DNA of 12,461 bases, taken from positions 64,001 through 76,461 of the forward strand of contig JABLTG010000097.1 in the NCBI GenBank assembly GCA_016618085.1. The letters are read 5' to 3'. A program made the position numbers and the translations under genes. Positions 1 to 6,102 of the stretch are shown here, one piece after another. The DNA is from Neovahlkampfia damariscottae (lineage: Eukaryota > Heterolobosea > Selenaionea > Neovahlkampfiida > Neovahlkampfiidae). The notes beneath the pieces are model-generated. The model searched no databases, was not told the DNA's origin, and saw nothing but the letters and a program-made list of their open reading frames with translations. Position 1 is the stretch's first letter, and each line of letters opens with the position of its first letter.

Positions 1-1013
1 CAATTTATGAATGTGGATAAAGAGCCAACAATAGAAGCACCAACAAATTGATAAGAATCTCTTGTTGTATCAGCAGCTAACTTGATTTTATAACTTCGCA
101 TGTGGTTTTGGATATTCAACTCAGCTTGTAATTCATTGTACAATCTTTCTTTAAAATTTGGAAACATTGAAGAACCACCAGCAACAACAATATCTTCAGT
201 AACAATAGTTTTTAATGGAGAAGTATGTGGCACCCGTTGAAATGAATCTACAACAAGTTGAGTTATTGATCGTTCATCTGGTAAATTTTGATCTAGTTTT
301 GGATTAAAAAGTAACTCTGGAGTGTAAATTTCAAAAGGATTTAGCTTCAAATCTGAACCATCTGGTAATTTATATTCATTTGACCCATTAGAGATCTCTG
401 GATATTCATGAACTCGACAATTTCTTTTTTTTATTTTTTCGACAAGATTTTCGTCATTGATGTTCAATTTTTGTTTCAAGTTTTCATAAATTTCTTTTCC
501 TCCATAATAAGACACCAAAGAACCTTGCAATAACAAATTTCCTTCATAAATAACAGATGAACTCATTTTTGAGTGTCCAACATCAACAGAAATACCAGTT
601 GTCCTTCCATAAGCAAAACAGTTCAAAGCAGGTGTTTTATAAAGAGAAAACATTTCTAAATCATATTTTTCAAACATTATTTCTGTTATTTTTCTTTTAT
701 TTTTTGCTGAAGTTCCTAATTCGTCGGTCATAATAACTGAATGTTGATTTGTTTTTTTACATTTTAATTCTTCAAAATTATAATCCCAAATTTTTTCCAT
801 GGCATCAAAATCTTGAATAATTCCGTATTCTATTGGGTTTTTAATATCCAAAAGTTCTTTCATTTTTTTATCCATCTCTGTTGAGACATAATATTTGTTT
901 TTGTCTTGTCCAATGAATGGTGAGTATATTCCTCTTGGTTCATCATCTCCTGCTATTCCGTACTGTATAGAGGAAGTGTTGTTACAAAACACATAAACTT
1001 CTTCTTCGCTCAT
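1..1013 (-). CDS. Actin-related protein (ARP), 3' end cut by window edge
   Basis: An open frame of 337 residues runs from the ATG at 1013 off the left edge with no intron. It carries the actin fold from end to end: AGDDEPR near residues 21-27 (actin AGDDAPR), a LPDG..L segment followed by TPELLFNP, and near the end VVAGGSSMFPNFKERL and GASIVGSLSTF, matching the last third of actin. The first phosphate loop is degenerate (CNNTSS where actin has DNGSG), and the second reads VDVGHSK. This points to an actin-related protein, not a conventional actin. The MRSYKIKLAADTT...FVGASI stretch resembles the Arp4/ACTL6A group of chromatin-remodelling subunits, but that subfamily call is tentative. About 25-40 residues should be missing at the C terminus. 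An ATTGG box lies 10 nt upstream of the start. Confidence 0.85.
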   Translation of the reverse strand, partial: MSEEEVYVFCNNTSSIQYGIAGDDEPRGIYSPFIGQDKNKYYVSTEMDKKMKELLDIKNPIEYGIIQDFDAMEKIWDYNFEELKCKKTNQHSVIMTDELGTSAKNKRKITEIMFEKYDLEMFSLYKTPALNCFAYGRTTGISVDVGHSKMSSSVIYEGNLLLQGSLVSYYGGKEIYENLKQKLNINDENLVEKIKKRNCRVHEYPEISNGSNEYKLPDGSDLKLNPFEIYTPELLFNPKLDQNLPDERSITQLVVDSFQRVPHTSPLKTIVTEDIVVAGGSSMFPNFKERLYNELQAELNIQNHMRSYKIKLAADTTRDSYQFVGASIVGSLSTFIN

Positions 1014-1215
1014 TCTTCTGGACCAATGAAATTGACTTTATTTTTGGATTTAACAAGAGATTCACAAAATTTCCAAAGGTTGATGTAGTAGGAATATCGA
1101 CATTTTTGTATGATCTGGCTTAATTAGGAAGGATTTAAATTTCCGTCATAAAAATAGACATCCATCCTTCTTAAATTTGATTTCTAAAAATACTTCATCA
1201 AAATAACCTACAAAG
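1014..1215. promoter_or_regulatory. Divergent intergenic region, ARP (-) / Myb factor (+)
   Basis: This 202-bp gap separates two divergently transcribed genes and must hold both 5' leaders. The ARP side has a CCAAT box at 1023-1027 (ATTGG read along the ARP gene), 10 nt from its start codon. A 20-codon ORF begins with the ATG at 1026 on the + strand and ends in TAG TAG. It has no recognisable content and could be an upstream ORF of the Myb transcript or chance. Confidence 0.4.
1023..1027 (-). promoter_or_regulatory. ATTGG (inverted CCAAT) box upstream of ARP
   Basis: Read along the ARP gene the sequence is TTCATTGGTCC, ending 9-10 nt before the ATG at 1013. The same core recurs close to the starts of several other genes in the window. 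Confidence 0.35.
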
Positions 1216-1681
1216 ATGCATCTAACTAAACTACCTTGCTTAGAACCAGAGATAGTACTTTCACCTCCTGATTTTCCATTGATGAATCTGTTCAAAAGAG
1301 AGGAAATCACAACTGCTTCTGCTGCATCTTCACAAAAACAATTTTTTCAAACATTTAACAAGTTAGTTGCGATCACTCCACGTATGGATAAGGAGCATAA
1401 AATACCACAATATCAAAAAACAACTGAAGTGAATTCACTGAAAGTTGAAAAACCGAAATACAACATGAAGTCGTTAAAAAGAAACACTCAATTTAATAGT
1501 AAGTTATTGAAACCCTTTTAAAATTGGTTAAAAAGATGGACATTGGAGTGAACTTGAACATAGAAATTTCATGAAAGGATACGAAGTTTGTGGTAGACAA
1601 TGGGCCCAAATAGCAAAAGAGTTTGTGAAAACAAGAAGTAGAATACAAGTCATATCGCATGCACAACAGTTTATTAAATAA
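1216..1681 (+). CDS. SHAQKYF-class single Myb-domain transcription factor
   Basis: The gene has two exons, 1216-1498 and 1536-1681, around a 37-nt intron (gtaagt...aaaag), giving 142 residues. Splicing restores a complete SHAQKYF-type Myb repeat at residues 97-142: HWSELEHRNFM, then CGRQWAQIAKEFVKTRS, then the signature SHAQQFIK. In this class the repeat binds DNA alone (plant CCA1/MYBST1-like proteins, Dictyostelium and Entamoeba factors). W98 and W117 are two of the core aromatic residues. The first 95 residues are polar and low complexity with no domain I recognise. The protein ends directly after the Myb repeat at TAA, leaving no C-terminal activation region. Without the splice the frame ends in TAA at 1519-1521, so the Myb repeat would be missed. 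The target genes are unknown. Confidence 0.85.
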
Positions 1682-2489
1682 AACTCTCGATTTTGTATTT
1701 TTATCTTGACATGTGATTTTTTTTTTGATGCATTTTTTTTTTTGAATTCTTTTTGATCAAAGGTCGAAGAGCCCACAACTACTGGAGGACAAAAAAGCAG
1801 TTCTCTTGGTGGTGTCACTTTGATATATTCTTCAGGGATGTTTTGGAAAAAATGTCATTTTGGAATGCAAAATTCGAAACCTTGAAGTATTCAGTGGATC
1901 ACTTTCCTTAACCTTGTGGTAGAACATTTGAAGTGGTTGAATTCTTATCTCTTTCCGCAATTTCTCTTTAACATTTTTTTCTCATTTTTCCATTATCATT
2001 TTGTTGAATTATATTTGAAAGAAAAAAAGAAATCTATGGTTCCGAGTTTAATTTTAGTCCATTCCAACACACGTTTTTCCGTTTTGATTTCTAATTCAGT
2101 TAAGATTTGTGAATGTAAAATCTAAAAAAAAAAAACAAATTGCTTCTATCCTCAGTTAAAATAAATCTGCACCTTCAAACTATTTGAACAGTGAACTTGA
2201 CAGTTGTTCCAAAAACTGCCACGGAAAGCATTTGATCGGTTCGGCTTTTTTGGTTTTGTTGTTCACGAATGAAGTGCAAACACAAAATTCATGAAATTAG
2301 ATATCTACTGTAATTTCAAACATCACACAAAATAAGAGATCTTCCAACTTTCAACAGTTCAAAACAAATGTAGATGCCAAAACCAGAATTAAAATTCAAT
2401 TTCCAAAGTGATCCAAAGATATCCAAAAGCTTTTTGTTAAAAAAAAAGGCAGAAAAGAAAAAGTATCAACAATCAAAAACAAAATTTAT
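1682..2489. other. Unresolved intergenic region with scattered coding-like stretches
   Basis: No confident gene could be built here. The part at 1900-2120 is T-rich on the + strand, as expected for the antisense of genes in this genome. On the - strand an ATG at 2231, a possible 59-nt intron (2122-2180, long poly-T ending in AG) and an exon from 2121 to a TGA at 1996-1998 would join in frame into a 60-residue product. TGA would be the only such stop among the genes here, so I doubt it. Another - strand frame is open at 1700-1830 but runs on antisense through Myb exon 2. On the + strand, frames at about 2164-2330 and 2302-2543 are interrupted only by TGA codons before ending in TAA or TAG. Decayed gene remnants are a reasonable reading. 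Confidence 0.3.
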
Positions 2490-3347
2490 TTAAAAGGTGA
2501 ATTGGTCAACATGAACATCTTTCATTTCAGACGCATAGTTTAGAGTAAACTGATTCAAGAAAACATTAGAGTAGTACACATCAACTTTCAAATTTGAAAA
2601 TAAAACTTCTTCAACTCTAGGTGTATCGAAACAAATGAAATGTGAGCAATGTTGGAATTTGATTTTTTGAATGTTCCTTTCAACTGAATGAACAGGAGCA
2701 ACAATTCCATTGACGATTACTTTAAAGTTATTTTTATCATATTGAGCATTTTTATCTTCCAAATATAAAAAACCACGCATGAGTTGTCCTCCAGTTGATC
2801 GTAAGTTTTGAGATGGATCCAGAGCAAGAACTTTCATTTTTTCAGCTTCTAAATGTAAAATTTTATCAGATTTTATCCTTTTGAATTGAAGTTTTCCTAC
2901 AATGTTGAAGTAATCTGTTACAACAGCCTCTTCTGAAGCTTCAAAACGAAAACGAATTTTTTTTTTTTGGAAGGTATTTGCTCCTTCTAAAAAACAACCA
3001 TGAGTCTTTAAGAGCAACGGGAAATTTACAGAAGTGCCTTTGAACTCCAATAAAGCTAAATCTTTCCATTCTTTTCCTTGGACTTGATAGTGAACTAAAA
3101 GTAATTCTGATTTTCTTTGTTGAGTTGGAGTATATTGAATAACATAGTTTTTATCCTCTTTTAAGAGATAATAGCAAGTATTTCCATTGACTGTTGTTTT
3201 TTTGAGGTCTCTAAGAAAAGATTGTATGTTTAGGAGCGTAGGTTGTAAATATGCATCAACATCAAATGTCGTTTTGTCGATATCCTGTGGTGGGAATCTG
3301 CTGTAATCATATTCTTCATCAAAATTAGATTCAAAGTTTTGATCCAT
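2490..3347 (-). CDS. Uncharacterised 285-residue protein, possible IPT/TIG-like C terminus
   Basis: This is an intact single-exon frame from the ATG at 3347 to TAA. It starts acidic (MDQNFESNFDEEYDYSRF) and has no signal peptide or membrane segment. The middle is rich in alternating beta-like segments with a basic KKKIRFRFE patch. The last third, from about ALDPSQNLRSTGGQ through VIVNGIVAPV to the FDTPRVEEV region, has the order seen in IPT/TIG immunoglobulin-like domains (Pro, then Gly-Gly, then V-x-V/N-G, then Thr-Pro). That would fit a beta-sandwich protein, perhaps a DNA-binding factor of the CSL/Rel type. The resemblance is by eye and weak. An ATTGG box lies about 31 nt upstream of the start. 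Both flanks are unresolved DNA. Confidence 0.75.
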   Translation of the reverse strand: MDQNFESNFDEEYDYSRFPPQDIDKTTFDVDAYLQPTLLNIQSFLRDLKKTTVNGNTCYYLLKEDKNYVIQYTPTQQRKSELLLVHYQVQGKEWKDLALLEFKGTSVNFPLLLKTHGCFLEGANTFQKKKIRFRFEASEEAVVTDYFNIVGKLQFKRIKSDKILHLEAEKMKVLALDPSQNLRSTGGQLMRGFLYLEDKNAQYDKNNFKVIVNGIVAPVHSVERNIQKIKFQHCSHFICFDTPRVEEVLFSNLKVDVYYSNVFLNQFTLNYASEMKDVHVDQFTF

Positions 3348-3724
3348 GTTGAAGGAGGTACTCTGTGGTTGAAATGCCCAATGAAAATGCCGAAAAATTG
3401 CATACAGATTTTATTGGTCAATGGTTGAGCAAATGACCAGGGTACAAAGAACTTGAAATACTGTACGATATTCAAATAAAAGTTTTTGTTGCCATCACTG
3501 GCACGATTCGTTGATTTGGTTCAGAAAAATTATTGGTGGACAAAAGATCCTATTTTGAAACAATTGCTTACATTTTCAGAAAAATTTCAAAACTTTGTAT
3601 TCAAAGTAAATCTATATTTGACTCGTCAAATTTCTTTTCTGTTGAAAAAATTAAATCATCTATCTATACCCAAATTAAGGTTTTCAAAAAAATCTGTTTT
3701 ATTTTTTGGAAAAAAAACTGATAA
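3348..3724 (+). pseudogene. Possible decayed coding sequence with in-frame TGA codons
   Basis: A frame from the ATG at 3374 to the TAA at 3722-3724 covers 117 codons and is broken only by three TGA codons (3434, 3512, 3719). Such a run without TAA or TAG is unexpected in DNA this AT-rich. A second + frame at about 3477-3800 is open for more than 100 codons and reads convincingly at KNYWWTKDPILKQLL. A 41-nt gtacaa...aaaag segment (3441-3481) and a 43-nt gttttt...ttcag segment (3482-3524) look like introns, but no combination gave one clean gene. It may be a remnant of a gene, or a real spliced gene that I could not assemble. No family was recognised. Confidence 0.3.
3378..3382 (-). promoter_or_regulatory. 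ATTGG (inverted CCAAT) box upstream of the 285-residue gene
   Basis: Read along the gene the sequence is TTTTCATTGGGC, about 31 nt upstream of the ATG at 3347. It matches the element near the ARP and TMEM65-like starts. Confidence 0.3.
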
Positions 3725-4386
3725 TTATTGTTTAATAATCAATTTATTCACAATATCATTGATAAATCCATCATCAAAATCATCTTCTTTGTTTGAATAA
3801 CTTAATCTAAAAAGAACTCCGTTTTGATGAAGATAAAACCGACATGATTTTGTTCGTCGTTGAAAAATTGATACATTCCAATCTATTCTTTCATATTTAT
3901 ATCCTAAATTTGTTATTTTTGTTTCAGCTGTTATCTCATCAACATGAAACTCTTCTGGAGGTTTTGAACTTCCTAATTCCTTCATGAATGCAAATTCTAA
4001 AAAAATAAGATTTAGAGATGTTTTTACTTACCATCTGCTAGAAATTTTTTAAATGAAAATCGACTTGACTGAACTGTGCATTGTATGTGAATTTGATTTG
4101 GAACTTCTGGTTCAATTTCGAGCGGAATGGTGATGATGTATTTTTTTTTCTTTTTTTCATCTAGTATATTTTTAATCTTCCAATCTTTTGGTATTTCAAA
4201 ATTTAGTCCATATTCTTGAACTTGAAAAATTTGTGTCTCTTCATCAGCAAGAATTTTTTTGTTTTTTTTGAAATAAAAATGTGTTAAAGAAGTGATTCCA
4301 ACAGTACTCAGAGCTAAATTTAAGAATTTGTAGTTCAATTTCTGAAATAAAAAAGTTGGTTTCAACAACAGCAATGTTTTTTTCAT
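3725..4386 (-). CDS. Uncharacterised 208-residue protein with N-terminal hydrophobic segment
   Basis: Two exons, 4032-4386 and 3725-3996, join across a 35-nt intron (3997-4031, gtaagt...tttttag) and give 208 residues ending in TAA. The N terminus is basic and hydrophobic (MKKTLLLLKPTFLFQK), followed by a hydrophobic stretch near residues 22-39 and a lysine cluster. This looks like an organelle-targeting presequence or a signal anchor. The rest is soluble. The segment YGLNFEIPKDWK opening the mature part resembles the start of small PsbP/Mog1/DUF1795-like alpha-beta domains, which often begin with a [FY]xPxxW motif. I offer that only as a lead. An ATTGG box lies 13 nt upstream of the start. 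The function is unknown. Confidence 0.85.
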
Positions 4387-4398
4387 CTTTGAATTTGA

Positions 4399-4403
4399 CC
4401 AAT
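4399..4403 (-). promoter_or_regulatory. ATTGG (inverted CCAAT) box upstream of the 208-residue gene
   Basis: Read along the gene the sequence is GATGATTGGTC, about 13 nt before the ATG at 4386. Confidence 0.35.
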
Positions 4404-4492
4404 CATCAGATTCTGTGTTAAATTTTTATTTTTGAAGAAAATAGATGAAGTTAATTCTTCAAATTTACATGTAAAATCAATTAAAAAATGTT

Positions 4493-4885
4493 TTATTCAT
4501 CCAAAATTAATCTAATTTCTTGAATTAACACTTCATTTTTTTGATCCAATTCCAAACCTTTTTGGAATACTTCAATCGCTTTTTTTGCTTTTCCTTGTCT
4601 TTTTAATGCTAGTCCTTTTCTGTAATATCCTTTGATGAAATTTGGATTTTTTTCAATACATTTAGATGCAAATGTTTCTGCCTCTTCAAAATTTTCTAAT
4701 TGTAAATAACAAGCTGAAATATTAGAATAAATGGTGTAATGTTCCTCCTTTGCAAGATATTCTTTGTACATTTCAATTGCCTCCTTGTACTCTTTTTTTG
4801 AAAAAAGTTTGTTTGCTTTGTCTTTCAAATTGACTAAAATTTTTAATTCTGGATATGAAGCAAGTAATAATGATTGAATATTCAT
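4493..4885 (-). CDS. Three-TPR co-chaperone-like protein
   Basis: A single-exon gene of 130 residues, almost entirely three tetratricopeptide repeats (about residues 17-50, 51-84 and 85-118) plus a short C-terminal helix. It has the residues of the Hop/Sti1 carboxylate clamp that grips the EEVD tail of HSP70 or HSP90: K21 and N25 (KDKAN), N55 (YSNISACY), and K85 and R89 (KGYYRK). Their spacing is within one residue of Hop TPR1 (K8, N12, N43, K73, R77). A chaperone tail-binding role is therefore likely, although the rest of a Hop, CHIP or PP5 protein is absent. The start lies only 21 bp beyond the stop of the upstream ankyrin gene, which is transcribed in the same direction. No ATTGG box is seen in that gap. 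Confidence 0.9.
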   Translation of the reverse strand: MNIQSLLLASYPELKILVNLKDKANKLFSKKEYKEAIEMYKEYLAKEEHYTIYSNISACYLQLENFEEAETFASKCIEKNPNFIKGYYRKGLALKRQGKAKKAIEVFQKGLELDQKNEVLIQEIRLILDE

Positions 4886-4906
4886 ATTTTTTTTGTTCTC
4901 TATTGA

Positions 4907-5929
4907 TTAGTTAATGATTAGTTTACTTGCAATATCATAAGGTGTTTGAAAATCATCGTCTTGTGATAAAACTGCTCCATTTTTAATCAATAAAGACATG
5001 ATTTCTAAATTTTCAAATTCAGCTGCTAAATGTAATGGTGTTGAATTATCTTTGGTTGACAGTTTTTAATTGTTAATTTTTTTTTTTTACCTTTTGTTTT
5101 TGCATTGACATTTGCTGCCTGATGAAAAAATTAAATTTGTTTTTTTCATTTCTTACATGTGCAATTAACCATAAAACAACTTTTGAATTTCCTGTTGCTG
5201 CAGAAATATGAAGAGCAGTTCCTTGATTTATATCTGTATCATTCACATCAACTTTCATTTTAAAAAGTTTTTCCATCATTTCAAAGTGACCTTCAGCACA
5301 TGCCCACATAAAAGGACTTCCAAATTCACTGAATATTTTTTTAAAAAAAATTTCTGATTTACCTCCAAGGACCTTCCTAGTAAAAAAAAAAAATTAATTT
5401 TTTTTTTCAAAACCATCTTTGCTCCTTTTGATACCAAATAATCCATCATTTTAATGTCGTTATTATAAGCAGCTTGATGCATGACAGTTACATTCTTTGA
5501 AGTTTTGAAATTTAAATCTCCTCCTTTTTCCAATAAAACCTGAAAAAAATTTTTTTTTAAACAGATAATGAACTAATTACTTCAATTGATTTATCAGATT
5601 TATGTTTTACAGCTAAAACTAATGGTGTATATTGATCAAGATCAAGTCCGTTAACATTAGCTCCGTATTGAATGAGAATTGGAATCATAAGATATCTATC
5701 ATGTGAAGCTGCAAAATGTAAAGGTGTTCCTAAAGAAATTAATTTTTTTTTTTGAAAAATTACTTCCAGCACCGTCTTCTTTGTTCACTAAAGTTTTATC
5801 TTCATTTAAGAGGTCAACCATGAGGTCAATTTGTCCTTCTTGTATTGTTTTAAGTAATTCAACAGTTTTATCTTCTGTTTTGATTTCTTTGATTAAACCT
5901 AATCTTTGTGCTTCTTCGTACGTTGACAT
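4907..5929 (-). CDS. Ankyrin-repeat protein with six micro-introns
   Basis: Seven exons (5764-5929, 5581-5729, 5414-5539, 5363-5376, 5157-5328, 5091-5118, 4907-5049) join into 265 residues. The six introns are 34, 41, 37, 34, 38 and 41 nt. Two exons are tiny (14 and 28 nt). Splicing rebuilds about six to seven ankyrin repeats with the TPLHxAA signature: GRTPLHFAA, QYTPLVLAV, VTVMHQAAY, SPFMWACAEGH, GTALHISAATG, STPLHLAA and a final QTPYDIA. The product is a protein-protein interaction scaffold with no catalytic or membrane domain, so its partner cannot be predicted. The start is the ATG at 5929, 7 nt after an ATTGG box. Each unspliced piece looks like a separate short ORF, so the gene is easily fragmented by simple gene callers. 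One donor is gttttg, which is unusual but gives perfect repeat continuity. Confidence 0.9.
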
Positions 5930-6102
5930 TTTTATCCAATCGAATCATTTTGGTCGAATTGGAACCATAAGAAAATGAGAAAACTGGAATATGATTTTGA
6001 GTTGAAAAATAGACCAAGTTTGATCATTCAAATTCAATCTAAAAATAACATGAAAACATCCAATAAAAACTACATCAAATTTTCTCATTCCAAACACAAA
6101 CC
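5930..6102. promoter_or_regulatory. Divergent promoter, ankyrin gene (-) / CARP-sirtuin gene (+)
   Basis: This 173-bp gap lies between two divergent genes. It holds a CCAAT box at 5936-5940, 7 nt from the ankyrin start, and a facing ATTGG near 5958, so the two form an imperfect palindrome around CCAATCGA...TCGAATTGG. It also holds a 10-bp inverted repeat, AATGAGAAAA at 5974-5983 and TTTTCTCATT at 6080-6089, one arm on each side of the gap. The second arm is 13 nt from the sirtuin start. Confidence 0.45.
5936..5940 (-). promoter_or_regulatory. ATTGG (inverted CCAAT) box upstream of ankyrin gene
   Basis: Read along the ankyrin gene the sequence is GATTCGATTGGATAAAA immediately before the ATG at 5929. 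Confidence 0.35.

Noticed and set aside
1528-1818. A - strand ORF of 96 codons.
   Set aside because: About half of it lies antisense to exon 2 of the Myb gene, whose domain is unmistakable. Only the upstream part (1690-1818) remains as unexplained coding-like sequence.
3374-3724. TGA might encode tryptophan, which would open this frame to the TAA.
   Set aside because: All tryptophans at conserved positions in confident genes are TGG (for example GVW of the sirtuin, QWD of the START domain, the Myb tryptophans). In such AT-rich DNA a reassigned TGA would be common there, and it never occurs.
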